Origin: Streptosporangiaceae bacterium NEAU-GS5
GTDB taxonomy: Bacteria; Actinomycetota; Actinomycetes; Streptosporangiales; Streptosporangiaceae
Length of the DNA stretch: 64,000 nt
Direction of reading: 5' to 3'
NCBI GenBank assembly: GCA_017592665.1
Contig: JAGFNW010000008.1
Coordinates: forward strand, 186,001-250,000
Shown: piece by piece, positions 19,373 to 28,262 of the stretch
Numbering within the stretch: position 1 is the first letter of the stretch
How the letters are laid out: each line of letters opens with the position of its first letter
Position numbers and translations under genes: made by a program
Notes under the pieces: generated by a model
Told to the model about the DNA's origin: nothing
What the model saw: the letters and a program-made list of their open reading frames with translations, nothing else
The model's database searches: none

Positions 19373-20173
19373 ATGGACGGCGGGCGCTGGCTCGTGCGTT
19401 TCACGGAGCGGAGGCAGGCGGACCTGACGTTGTACTGCCTGCCGTTCGCCGGCGGCACGGCCGCCTTCTTCCGCCCCTGGGCGAACCTCCTACCACCCTG
19501 GGTGGACCTGTGCGCCGTACAACCTCCGGGACGGCAGGACCGGTGGCAGGAGGCACCGCACGTGGCGCTCGCCCCGTTCGTCGCGGAGTTGGCCGACCGC
19601 CTGGCCACCGATCTGTCGGGCCGCCCGTACGCCCTGTTCGGCCACAGCCTGGGTGGGCTGCTGGCCTTCGAGACCGCTCGTGAGCTACGCCGCAGAGGGC
19701 TGCCCCAGGCAGAGCTCCTCGGCGTGTCGGCGCGCGGAGCGCCACACCTACCGGCCCCACGCGACCGCCTGCACCTGCTACCGGACGAGGGGCTCGCCGC
19801 GGCGCTCGTGGCGATCGGTGGCATACCGGAGGAGATCCGCCGCGAATCCGATCTCCTGGCCTTCCTGCTCCCGACGGTACGGGCAGACCTCACGCTGTCC
19901 GAGACCTACCAATATCAGGAGGAACCACCCCTCGCCTGCCCGCTTTCCGTGTTCGGCGGGGACGCCGATCCGCTGGCCGCCCCCGATGCGCTCCATCAGT
20001 GGCGGCGGCACTCGGACGGCCCGGTCCAGATCCACCTATATCCCGGCCACCACTTCTACATCAGCGATTTCCTGACCGCGGTCGTCGGCGCCCTGGCCAC
20101 CGACCTGTCCGGAACAGCATTGAGCTGGGCTAGACGAGGCCAAGCATCCCATTCGCACAGGCGCGTGGGATAA
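19373..20173 (+). CDS. Type II thioesterase (alpha/beta hydrolase), 266 aa
   Basis: Catalytic triad motifs are visible: nucleophile elbow GHSLGG, acid in GGDADPL, and His in PGHHFYISDF. CLPFAGG near the N-terminus is typical of RifR/TEII proteins. ATG at 19373 is chosen over 19358 because GAGGGGTGAG lies at the right distance. The gene starts 4 bp after the PKS2 stop. With no TE domain in either PKS, this protein either hydrolyses stalled acyl groups from the ACPs (its usual editing role) or performs release. Confidence 0.93.
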   Translation: MDGGRWLVRFTERRQADLTLYCLPFAGGTAAFFRPWANLLPPWVDLCAVQPPGRQDRWQEAPHVALAPFVAELADRLATDLSGRPYALFGHSLGGLLAFETARELRRRGLPQAELLGVSARGAPHLPAPRDRLHLLPDEGLAAALVAIGGIPEEIRRESDLLAFLLPTVRADLTLSETYQYQEEPPLACPLSVFGGDADPLAAPDALHQWRRHSDGPVQIHLYPGHHFYISDFLTAVVGALATDLSGTALSWARRGQASHSHRRVG

Positions 20174-20408
20174 GCTCGTGGGGACCGAGGATATCTCGCA
20201 TGCTGACAGCCGCGTCGCTTCACCCCCGGCCGCACACGAGTCTGGTCCCGTACGGGGCCGAAGCAGGTCAAATGGGTACTATGCATCAGCAGGTCACCGC
20301 GTCCGGCTTCGCCGTGAACGCCCGGCAGCACCGCACCCCGAGACTCGAGACGGCGCGGCCCCATGCCGATCTCGATTGCTTCGCTCCCCACCACCGCGAC
20401 GGCGCCGT

Positions 20409-20726
20409 ATGAACGCGGCCGCATCGCCTAGCAGCCCACGAGCGGGATCCTCCGGCTATGGAGCGCGCAGCACACCCCAGGGATCGATCTCGCCTGGACT
20501 TCTCTACGCATCGACGTTCGTCTCCCGGCGGACCGCGGAGCGACCAGTCGTTCAGCCCGTTGACCCTGAGATACCGAGTGAGTGCTTGTGCGGTGATCGC
20601 GCGGACTTCATCGTCGAGACGAACTGGTTCAGCGGACGCCGCTCCCGCGACCCGGTCTGCGAACACCACCTCGCCGAGGTCTTGTCCGCCATCACGAGAA
20701 AACAAGCCCAACGCGACGGTGGCTGA
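20409..20726 (+). CDS. Possible small Cys/His protein, 105 aa (uncertain)
   Basis: The C-terminal half reads like a real protein: a CLCGDRADF motif, then a VCEHHLAEVL motif, giving two Cys and Cys/His pairs that could bind one zinc, followed by a helix. The N-terminal part is low-complexity and the ATG lacks a strong ribosome site, so the true start may be further in. It lies between the thioesterase and a hairpin terminator, the only other content of this 0.85-kb gap. Function unknown. Confidence 0.35.
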   Translation: MNAAASPSSPRAGSSGYGARSTPQGSISPGLLYASTFVSRRTAERPVVQPVDPEIPSECLCGDRADFIVETNWFSGRRSRDPVCEHHLAEVLSAITRKQAQRDGG

Positions 20727-20822
20727 AGATTCTCGCTTTCCCGCACCGCACAATCAAGGCGCCGGCCGCCGACCAGGTGGCCGGCTGACCGATCTGGGCC
20801 TCGTCGACAGCTGATGTCCCCG

Positions 20823-20865
20823 GCTCTGATCCCGTCCCGGCGCAGGGATGAGACGGGATCAGAGC
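20823..20865. terminator. Perfect 14-bp stem-loop between convergent genes
   Basis: Arms 20823-20836 and 20852-20865 are perfectly complementary (gctctgatcccgtc and its complement) with a 15-base loop. It sits between rightward and leftward genes and probably serves as a bidirectional terminator closing the PKS-side transcript. Confidence 0.8.
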
Positions 20866-21019
20866 ACACTGGCGCGGCCCTCAGTAGCGAGCGATAACCC
20901 GGTCGGCGACGTCGGAACCGGTCTCGGATCGGGGCCCGAGACGAGCCGCAGGCAGCGCCGATCCCCCAAGGCGACCACGTCACACACGCCGCGAAAATCG
21001 ACGCCAGTGCCGCTTTTCG

Positions 21020-21565
21020 CTAGCCGAGTGCCGGATACCAGGTAAGCCTCTGCTCGGGAATGTCTGACCGGCAGGACGCCTGGACCACCACGATGCCATT
21101 CGGCAGGCCCCGTTGCGCCAGTTGCATGCAGAGGCCGGTCGCCCGGTTCCTCAGGTAGTAGAAGTCTCTTCCGTGAACCGTGAGGATTTTGGTCCCGTAC
21201 CACTGACCGTTGGCGTAGCCGTCGCAGTTCCACTGCATGACCGCGCTGCCGACCCCGGTCCCGTTGTAGACGGTGAGACACTTGCCTGTCGCGTCATTTC
21301 GGATCTTGGCCCAGCCGCTGTCCGTCCAGTCGAACCACCACTGGCCGTTCGGATAGCCGTCACAGCTCCACTGCATCACTTGCTGCCCATTTCCGGTCCC
21401 GTTGTACACGGTGAGGCAGGTCCCGATGTAGAACTCCATCAGGTAAGGACCGGAGGACGCCTGTGCGGGAGCCGCGACCCCCAGCGCGCCGAGAGCCGTC
21501 ATGGCGGCCAGGAGCACAGCCATCGGACGGTTTCTCCACCGTCGGCGTTTCCCGTTGATTTTCAT
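21020..21565 (-). CDS. Secreted ricin-type beta-trefoil lectin, 181 aa
   Basis: A signal peptide (Arg/Lys-rich start, hydrophobic core AVLLAAMTALGALGVAA, cleavage near AQA-SS) precedes a single beta-trefoil domain. Two subdomains are nearly identical (CLTVYNGTG ... MQW.CDGY.NGQW), with a weaker third (CMQLAQRG ... RLTW). These are the QxW-type repeats of carbohydrate-binding ricin B/CBM13 domains. GGAAGGAG lies seven bases upstream of the ATG at 21565, favouring it over the ATG six bases further up. No catalytic domain is present. It is divergent from a second lectin gene. Confidence 0.88.
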   Translation of the reverse strand: MKINGKRRRWRNRPMAVLLAAMTALGALGVAAPAQASSGPYLMEFYIGTCLTVYNGTGNGQQVMQWSCDGYPNGQWWFDWTDSGWAKIRNDATGKCLTVYNGTGVGSAVMQWNCDGYANGQWYGTKILTVHGRDFYYLRNRATGLCMQLAQRGLPNGIVVVQASCRSDIPEQRLTWYPALG

Positions 21566-21856
21566 GTTCATTCTCCTTCCAGGATCCGAAGCGTGGATTC
21601 GTTCCCGGCGAGTCCAACAGCGGTCCTGGTTGTTCGGTAGCCCGATCTCCCCTAAACAACGGACGGGTGGCGCGTGAGAAACCGCACACCGCACTGAACA
21701 GCCGCCTTCCTCGACGGCGGCCTGATGCCCACCTGACCCCACCGCGCAGGCCGAGGCCATGGAACGGGCTGGAACGCGACAGGTATGAGTCGCCGTACCG
21801 GCCGGCGCGCACGTCGCCCGAGCGCCCTGGCCGATCGCTGACAGGGAGACAACGCA
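21566..21856. promoter_or_regulatory. Shared upstream region of two divergent lectin genes
   Basis: These 291 bp must hold both promoters and leaders. I recognise only the two ribosome sites (GGAAGGAG for the leftward gene, GGGAGA for the rightward gene) and no clear operator or promoter box. Confidence 0.35.
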
Positions 21857-22420
21857 ATGCGCATCCAGCACAGAACACTGCTTGCCCTGCTATTGGGCGC
21901 GGTGATGGTCTTCGCGGTCGGGTTTACGCCCGAATCCGCTAACGCCGCTACCTGGTTTCCGATCATCTCACATAACGGAAAGTGCGTGGATGAGCGGAAA
22001 CAGGATCCCAACCTGCACGCCAAGATTCAGCTCTGGGATTGCCACTATCCCAACGGAACGCTCGTGCCGGAACAGACGTGGCGCGCGGACTTCGTCAAGA
22101 ACTACAATTATCACGGAGAGAACTGGCGAGTATTTCAGGTCGTGAACAAGCGCACCGGGCTGTGCCTGGAGATCCCGGACAGTGTGCCCTCGACGGCCCC
22201 CGATCGCACGCAGGCCGACCTGTTCACCTGCGATGCCAATCGAGCCAGCCAGCTCTGGTGGATGCCCGTGGCCAACGGTCTGGTCGGCCTGGTCAACATC
22301 AATAGCGTCAAGTGCCTCGACGTCCGCGGCAACGACGATGACGACGGGACGGTCGTCCAGCAATACCGCTGCAACGGCACTTACGCGCAGGAATTCTACA
22401 TTTTCGGTTTCACGGGCTGA
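21857..22420 (+). CDS. Secreted ricin-type lectin-like protein, 187 aa
   Basis: A signal peptide (MRIQHRTLLALLLGAVMVF, cleavage near ANA-AT) is followed by one beta-trefoil. Subdomain landmarks are CVDERKQDPN ... LWDC, CLEIPDS ... LFTC ... QLWW and CLDVRGNDDDDG ... QYRC. The aspartate run replaces the usual loop. Each pair of Cys flanking a subdomain is retained, suggesting disulfides outside the cell. It is more diverged from consensus than its divergent neighbour, so its ligand may differ. GGGAGA precedes the ATG. Confidence 0.82.
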   Translation: MRIQHRTLLALLLGAVMVFAVGFTPESANAATWFPIISHNGKCVDERKQDPNLHAKIQLWDCHYPNGTLVPEQTWRADFVKNYNYHGENWRVFQVVNKRTGLCLEIPDSVPSTAPDRTQADLFTCDANRASQLWWMPVANGLVGLVNINSVKCLDVRGNDDDDGTVVQQYRCNGTYAQEFYIFGFTG

Positions 22421-23140
22421 CGCGACCGGTCGAAAGCATGTCGGGCCCGAAATTCGATTCGGGCTGCGGCATTGTCCCGCGATCAGAGGAGACGGCCTGG
22501 CAGCATCACAACTTGAGTTGGCCGCACGGCTGTACATGACCGTCATCCGGATGTGTTCGCGCGGTGGTCCGGCACCTGGCGACCGAGAGCTCGACCGTGG
22601 GGGCACAGGCGCATCCACGGTGAGCTGATCGGCCTGGGACTACACCCTGGGCCGCCAGCACCGTGTAGCTCATCATGAAGCGGGCCGGCATCGATCCGGC
22701 ATCGCACCGTCGGGTCCTTGGGCCAATCACCGCCGATGCCCCCGTCGGAGCCTATGGACGTGACCAGAGGCCGAATCGAGCGTCACCAGGTCCTCCGCGG
22801 GATCATCAACGAGTTATCCAGGCCGCTTAATCGATCCAACGCGACAGCATGGTGCCAGGCCAGCGTCCGATTCGAGTTTCCCATCCCACAGGCGTGCCTA
22901 CGGACTGCCGTCGGCCCACTCACGCCGAGCGAATCAGGAAAGCGCCCTGCAATTAGAGCCTCCTCAGCCATCGCCCAGTTCTTCGAATTTCTCCGCCCGC
23001 ACCAAGCAACGTTGAGTAGAGGGGTACTCAAGTGCGCTCGAGGTGCGGCTGCCTACGCTGAAGAGGTCGCTCTACAAACCGGAGCGAGACACGCTAGCGT
23101 CGCGACCTGGGCGCTTAAGACCAGGAGAGGAGTGCCACTG
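22421..23140. other. 720 bp without an intact gene
   Basis: Apart from the integrase remnant at 22590-22730 I see no convincing coding sequence. A longer frame running into the next small gene has no ribosome site or recognisable protein character before 23141. Confidence 0.5.
22590..22730 (+). pseudogene. Remnant of an rve-type (IS3/IS481-like) transposase
   Basis: Reading WGHRRIHGELIGLG, then in the next frame YTL, then AAST and LIMKRAGIDPA, reproduces the integrase segment seen in the longer remnant at 54441-55479. At least two frameshifts and a TAG replace intact sequence, so it is dead. Confidence 0.75.
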
Positions 23141-23401
23141 ATGTCGGCGTCGAAGGTTCACGATTTCAGGCATCACCAAGGATTCGAGCAGGTTGTTCCC
23201 CTATTCGGAACCGGCCCGTTGAGCGTCGTCCTAGTATCTATCTGCGAACTCACCGTCCCAGGTAATACGCCGTTTCAGGGTGCGGCGAGCATGCAGATTC
23301 ATAACGTCGTCCCCGAGGAAAATCAGGTGAGGGTCCGGGGATTCATCGGTTGGGATTCCGACGTCTCGGTCCGCCTGCAGGTCTTCAGGGCGGCTCCCTG
23401 A
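23141..23401 (+). CDS. Small protein of unknown function, 86 aa
   Basis: AGGAGAGGAG lies eight bases before the ATG, the best ribosome site in the area. The predicted protein is beta-rich, with MQIHNVVPEENQVRVRGFIG and VSVRLQVF resembling paired strands. It has no signal peptide or membrane segment. I do not recognise the family. It lies just upstream of the truncated STAND gene on the same strand. Confidence 0.55.
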   Translation: MSASKVHDFRHHQGFEQVVPLFGTGPLSVVLVSICELTVPGNTPFQGAASMQIHNVVPEENQVRVRGFIGWDSDVSVRLQVFRAAP

Positions 23402-23497
23402 GCCGGCGACCACGGCGTGTTCCAGTGCGGGGACCAGTAGCGGGTACGTGGCCCATAGCCCAGTCACCCCGATCACCGCGTCCGCTTCCTGGCCGGC

Positions 23498-26400
23498 TTG
23501 ACCCAGCGGGCTGCAGCTCATCGACCAGGGACGGCCCACTCCCCCGCCTCAAGGCCGTCGTCAGACGCGCCGCGGCGCCGATCAGCCGCGTCGCCTGGCC
23601 TCGGGATCCTCGGATCAGCCCACTGGCCGCAGGTCTACCTCACGCCCGGGCCCACGCCGCTGACCCGGCTCGTCGATCGGCTCCGCGAGCTGGGCGATCT
23701 GCCCGCCGAGGACATCGTCCAGACGCTACGCACCGATCCGCGGCGCGCGGCGGCCCTCTTCCGGCCACTGGTCGCGCCGGGAGATCGGATCGTTCTGACG
23801 GTCGACCAGTTCGAGGAGCTGTTCGCCGCCGATCCGAAGGAGCGCGACAGCTACATCAAGGCGCTGACGACGCTGTCCACGGGTGACGAGCACGGCCCGG
23901 TCGCCCTCGTCGTGCTCGCGGTACGCGCCGACTACTACACGCAGTGCATCGAGCTACCCACCCTCCTGCCCACCTTCGACGACGGGCCGGTGATCATCAC
24001 GGCCATGACCGTCGATGAGGTGAGGTCCGTCATCGAAGGCCCCGCGGCGGCGGCGCGGCTCACGCTCGAGCCAGGCCTCGTGCCCTTGATCATGCGAGAC
24101 TTCGGCGTCCAGGAATTCTCCCTCGACTCCGCGGCAGGCGCGTACGAGGCGCACCGCCTCCCGCTGCTCTCCCACGCGTTGTACGCGACCTGGATCAACC
24201 GCCGCGATCAAGCCCTCACCATTTCCGGCTATCGAAAGACCCGGGGCATCCACGGCGCCCTCGACGCGACGGCGGAGCGCACCTATCACGAGTTGGATGA
24301 GCAGGCCCGCGTCGTCGCCCGGGGCGTCTTCGTACGACTGGTCAACCCTGGCGACGAGGGCAGGACACCGACCCGCCGGGCCGTCCGGCCTGATGCGCTG
24401 TACGCGGACATATCGGATACGTCCGGAGTCCAGCGTGTGCTCGCCGCATTCGCCGCCGACGGCGCTCGGCTCGTCTCGTTCGACCAGGATTCGATCGAGA
24501 TCACCCATGAGACCTTGGTGACGGCATGGAAGCGGCTGGGCACCTGGATCGCCGAAAGCCGCGAAGTGATCGTCAAGGAACAGGCGTACGTGGGAACAGC
24601 GGAGCTGTGGACCCGTACGCGGGACGACAAACTGCTCCTTCAGGACGCGGAACTGGAGGCGGCGAGCAAGTGGCTCGACGCCGATCACATGGTCGAGCCC
24701 AGCCGGGTGGCCGTCCGGTTCATCCGAGCCGGCCTGGACCGTCAGCGGCGCAGGCAGCGCCGAGTCGCGGATCTGCGCTGGGTCGCCATGGCGGCCGTGC
24801 TGATCATGATCGCAGGAGCCGGTGCGTTCGCCGTACAGAAGATCAGCGCGGCCAACACGGCGAAGGCCGCGGAGGTGGCCCAGCGGCTGCTTCGACAGGC
24901 CGAATCCTTGGCCACGAGCCAGCCCGCGACCTCCCTGCTGCTGCGGCGCGCTTCCATGCTGATCAATCCAACGCCGGCCGCACGGGTGTCGATGGTGTCC
25001 GCCCTGATGTCCAATCACCTCGCAGGCACGGTACGGACAGGTGCCGCGCCCCTGCAGACGGTCGCCTTCCAGCCGGGAGGCAGCATCATGATCGCTGGGG
25101 GCGCGGATGGCGACGTGTCCCTCATCGATGTGACCGACGTGCGGCATCCCCGGCTCATAAGCACATTGACGGGGCACGACGCGACCGTCAACGCCGCCGC
25201 CTTCAGCCCCGACGGGAGGCTCGCGGTCACCGGCGGCGACGACCACATGGCGCTCCTGTGGGACTTCTCCGCTCCTGCCCGGCCTCGGCTGCTGGCCAGG
25301 CTGTACGTCCAAGCCCGGACGAGCATTTACACACTCGCCTTCCGCCCGGACGGACAGACCCTGTTCGTCGGTGGATCAGAGGGCTATGCCGCGCTGTGGG
25401 ACATCCGTGACGCGGCCGATCCGCACGCCGCGGCACTGCCGGGAGCCCGCGGAACGATCCGCGGAGCGGCGTTCGGACGAAGCGGCGCCCTGCTCGCCAC
25501 CGCAAACGAAAATGGAGATTTCAGTATCTGGGCCACGGACCGGCCTGACCGCCCCACCCGGATACAGACGAGCCCCGTCAAGGACACGCTTTATAGTGCC
25601 GCGTTCAGCCCTGACGGCTATGTGGTCTCCGCCGCGGGACTGAACGGTTCGGTAACACGCTGGGACGTCGCGTCGTCCGGCCGGCTTTCCCACCCCTCGT
25701 CGATCTCCGGCACGGACCGGGTCAATTCCCTGGCATTCACGCCGGACGGCGCGGGTCTTTTCGTGGCCGGCGCGGATCTCACGATGAAACCGTGGAATGC
25801 GGCCGAGCCTCCGGCGGCTTCCACAGAGCGTGTATTCGCACGCCAGGTCCAGGCGATCGCGGGTTTCTCCGTCAGGGATGACGGTCGTGTCATAGCCACT
25901 GCCGGCGCGGACGGCACAGCAGCCCTCTGGTACGTCGACGATCCGGCGCACCCGGCCGTCACCGCTTCTCTGACATCCTCGTCCGCGGGTGGCGACAAAG
26001 AATCCAACGGCCCCGTGCAAGCGGCTTTCGCCGTCAAGAACACGTTGCTGGTGCACACAAGTTGCTGCGGGCCGCCACGGCTGGTCGAACTCACAGATCC
26101 GCGGCACCCCACGACCATCGATGCTTTCGGCACGGTGGCCGCCAGTGTCGACCACCTGGCTTACGACCCGCGAAACGGAGTCCTGGCCACCGTCGATCGA
26201 AGCGGCTGGATCATGACCTGGCGGCTGAGCGAGTCAGGCAAGGCCGTTCTTCTCGGCCAGGCGCGCAGTTCTTCGGGCAGGCCGTTCCGCGAGATAGTCC
26301 TGAGCCCGGACGGCAGAACGGCCATAGTCAATGGCGACGACGACATCTCCGCTTGGGATATCTCCGATCCAAAAAACCCGCGGCAACTGGCTACCGTGGA

Positions 26401-27049
26401 ACACTGGCTCCCCACGGCCCAGCATTTCGGCTCGACTCTGGCATTCAGCCCCGACGGGCACACTCTGGCCGGCTCATCCGACCAAGAGGCAATGCTGTGG
26501 GAGCTGAGCGATCCCGGGAAACCCCTCGTCCGTGCGTCGTTGGCCGGAGCGCGCGGCCCTGTCGCATTCGCCCACAACGGCGCCGTGCTGATCACCCTGG
26601 AGGAGAGCGCGAGGGAGTTGATCTTATGGGATGTCCGCGATACGGCCCACCCGGTAAAACTCACCTCGATCAAGTCGAGCGGCACCTTGTTCGATCGGCT
26701 GGTGGTGTCCCCACAGAACGTGCTCGCCGTCGACGGGGGCGGCGGGGAGATGGGGGTCACGTTGTTCGATCTCGCCGATGCCCGCCACCCACGGCAGCTC
26801 ACCACTCTGGCCGGTTCGACGGTCGGCGCCTTCAGCCCAGACGGGAGGTGGCTGGTGGTGACGGGCCCGATCGGGCCGGGAGCCGCGTCGCCCTCCTCTG
26901 CCGGTCTGCTGCTCGACATCGCCCAGGTCACTCAGATCGTGCAGTTTCCGCAGGTCATGGCGTGCGCGGTGGCCGGACGCGAGCTGACCCGGCACGAATG
27001 GGAGGCCTACATTCCCGATCTGGATTTCCGGCCTGTTTGCCCCGCCTGA
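23498..27049 (+). CDS. STAND-type NTPase remnant with TM segment and WD40-like beta-propeller (5'-truncated), 1183 aa
   Basis: The readable protein starts inside a STAND (nSTAND1-like) module: VYLTPGPTPL, then Walker B IVLTVDQFEELF, then the winged-helix region ending SIEITHETLVTAW. A P-loop should lie about 40 residues before VYLTPG, but none is present in any frame there. A TM segment (WVAMAAVLIMIAGAGAF) links to a propeller of repeats such as VNAAAFSPDGRLAVTGGDD. The only start in frame after a stop at 23456 is a TTG without a ribosome site. Either the gene is a 5'-deleted pseudogene or it encodes a sensor lacking NTP binding. The long open frame argues the loss is recent. Confidence 0.7.
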   Translation: MTQRAAAHRPGTAHSPASRPSSDAPRRRSAASPGLGILGSAHWPQVYLTPGPTPLTRLVDRLRELGDLPAEDIVQTLRTDPRRAAALFRPLVAPGDRIVLTVDQFEELFAADPKERDSYIKALTTLSTGDEHGPVALVVLAVRADYYTQCIELPTLLPTFDDGPVIITAMTVDEVRSVIEGPAAAARLTLEPGLVPLIMRDFGVQEFSLDSAAGAYEAHRLPLLSHALYATWINRRDQALTISGYRKTRGIHGALDATAERTYHELDEQARVVARGVFVRLVNPGDEGRTPTRRAVRPDALYADISDTSGVQRVLAAFAADGARLVSFDQDSIEITHETLVTAWKRLGTWIAESREVIVKEQAYVGTAELWTRTRDDKLLLQDAELEAASKWLDADHMVEPSRVAVRFIRAGLDRQRRRQRRVADLRWVAMAAVLIMIAGAGAFAVQKISAANTAKAAEVAQRLLRQAESLATSQPATSLLLRRASMLINPTPAARVSMVSALMSNHLAGTVRTGAAPLQTVAFQPGGSIMIAGGADGDVSLIDVTDVRHPRLISTLTGHDATVNAAAFSPDGRLAVTGGDDHMALLWDFSAPARPRLLARLYVQARTSIYTLAFRPDGQTLFVGGSEGYAALWDIRDAADPHAAALPGARGTIRGAAFGRSGALLATANENGDFSIWATDRPDRPTRIQTSPVKDTLYSAAFSPDGYVVSAAGLNGSVTRWDVASSGRLSHPSSISGTDRVNSLAFTPDGAGLFVAGADLTMKPWNAAEPPAASTERVFARQVQAIAGFSVRDDGRVIATAGADGTAALWYVDDPAHPAVTASLTSSSAGGDKESNGPVQAAFAVKNTLLVHTSCCGPPRLVELTDPRHPTTIDAFGTVAASVDHLAYDPRNGVLATVDRSGWIMTWRLSESGKAVLLGQARSSSGRPFREIVLSPDGRTAIVNGDDDISAWDISDPKNPRQLATVEHWLPTAQHFGSTLAFSPDGHTLAGSSDQEAMLWELSDPGKPLVRASLAGARGPVAFAHNGAVLITLEESARELILWDVRDTAHPVKLTSIKSSGTLFDRLVVSPQNVLAVDGGGGEMGVTLFDLADARHPRQLTTLAGSTVGAFSPDGRWLVVTGPIGPGAASPSSAGLLLDIAQVTQIVQFPQVMACAVAGRELTRHEWEAYIPDLDFRPVCPA

Positions 27050-27072
27050 TGCCGATCAGATGGGCAGCCGAC

Positions 27073-27774
27073 TCAGGCGTGTTTCTTCATGAGGACGGGG
27101 GCCGAATGCTCCCAGGATCCCAGCAGCCGAATTTGGGTGCGCCCCAAGTCGAATGCGTCCTCTATGCTGCGACCGCCGCCGAGGGCTTGGTAGAAGCCGG
27201 TCGCGAACGCTATCCCAGCTCGGTCGCCGATTTCATCGCTGATTCCGATGACGTAATCGATGTGCGCGGCGATCGCCTCGGCCTGCTGCGCCGAGTAGCA
27301 GGCGTTCAGCACGACGCATCGCACGTGGCCGGCGAAGTTCTTGAACAGGTCGCTCAATGCCTCTGGCGCGAGGGGGTGCGACCTGCCGCGCGAATTCTCC
27401 ACGCAGAGCCTTCCCGCGGCCGTCCCATGTCCGGAGAAATGTACGATCGACGGCTGGACATCGAGCAGCGCCTGGGTGATGTCCAACGGGCGGACGGACG
27501 GGCGCTGCTCCAGCCGAAAACGCGCGCGGAGCCGCGAGAGCTGCAGCTTCTCCTGAATTTCCCGCAGTTCTTCCCCCAGGCGCAGGCGGTTGGCGTCCGT
27601 GGGATCGGCGGTCAGGAAAAGAATCGTGGAATCCGGGACCGCCGCCGACCGGTCTTGGTCTTGGCTGCGGTCACCGACTGGGGGCCGGCCTCCGGCGACG
27701 ATATCGCCGGAGCCCCGGAGCTCGGCTTTTCCTATGTTTCCAGAGCCGTGCTGGATGATGTGGTCACCATTCAT
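27073..27774 (-). CDS. CHAT-domain protease with N-terminal glycine-rich motif, 233 aa
   Basis: CHAT peptidase: IVHFSGHGTAAG carries the catalytic His (116) and CVVLNACYSAQQ the Cys (159). The sequence IGISDEIGDRAGIAFATGFY, typical of the fold, follows. Residues 4-28 contain IIQHGSGNIGKA and GSGDIVAG, nearly repeating the C-terminus of the upstream partner. The gene overlaps that partner by ATGA and is convergent with the STAND gene. It is a likely effector protease of a two-gene conflict module. Substrate unknown. Confidence 0.85.
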   Translation of the reverse strand: MNGDHIIQHGSGNIGKAELRGSGDIVAGGRPPVGDRSQDQDRSAAVPDSTILFLTADPTDANRLRLGEELREIQEKLQLSRLRARFRLEQRPSVRPLDITQALLDVQPSIVHFSGHGTAAGRLCVENSRGRSHPLAPEALSDLFKNFAGHVRCVVLNACYSAQQAEAIAAHIDYVIGISDEIGDRAGIAFATGFYQALGGGRSIEDAFDLGRTQIRLLGSWEHSAPVLMKKHA

Positions 27775-28262
27775 CGGCCGGCCACGATATCGCCGGCTCC
27801 GCCGTGTCGCGCTTTGCCGATGTTCCCGGACCCGTGCTGCAGGATGAAGTCGCCGTTGGCGACATTGATAGTCGTCTTCGCGGTCTCGTCCTGGGCCTGG
27901 GCCTGGGCCTGGGCCGAAAGGATGCTGATGGCATGGTGGGCGGTCTTGGCGATATCCCTGGCGCTGGCCGCCTCGATCTCCACCACCTGGTCGCCCCGCT
28001 GGATGCGGATCTTGACTGTTCTGGACCGGGTCGACAACCAGGTGGTGATCGCTGTGACTACCGCAACGCCGATGCTCTCAGGTGCGGCCAGCACCTCGAG
28101 AAGCTCCACCACGGAGCCCATTTCGCCTGGTCGCGCCGGCCGTTGAACACGTTTGAGGATAATGTGCCGCGCGACGTCATCGTCGGACAGCCACCTCGCC
28201 AGGTCGAGCAGCTCATCACCGGTTGGATCCTCGATAACCGATAGTTGAAACGCGTCAGCCAT
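27771..28262 (-). CDS. EACC1-like (effector-associated constant component) protein, 163 aa
   Basis: Residues 1-110 match the look of the EACC1 family: an acidic N-terminus, a hydrophobic helix VVTAITTWLSTR, then the strand pair VKIRIQRGDQVVEIEAAS. EACC1 proteins accompany diverse effector genes, and here the effector is the overlapping CHAT gene. The final 25 residues carry ILQHGSGNIGKA and GAGDIVAG, a copy of the motif that opens the CHAT protein. Gln-Ala repeats (AQAQAQA) precede it. GGAGGGGG lies four bases before the ATG. Family assignment is from memory of the pattern, not a search. Confidence 0.7.
   Translation of the reverse strand: MADAFQLSVIEDPTGDELLDLARWLSDDDVARHIILKRVQRPARPGEMGSVVELLEVLAAPESIGVAVVTAITTWLSTRSRTVKIRIQRGDQVVEIEAASARDIAKTAHHAISILSAQAQAQAQDETAKTTINVANGDFILQHGSGNIGKARHGGAGDIVAGR

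Noticed and set aside
26062-28146. 694-codon plus-strand frame crossing the STAND, CHAT and EACC1 genes
   Set aside because: It overlaps three better-supported genes in the wrong frame or strand and its product is compositionally biased.
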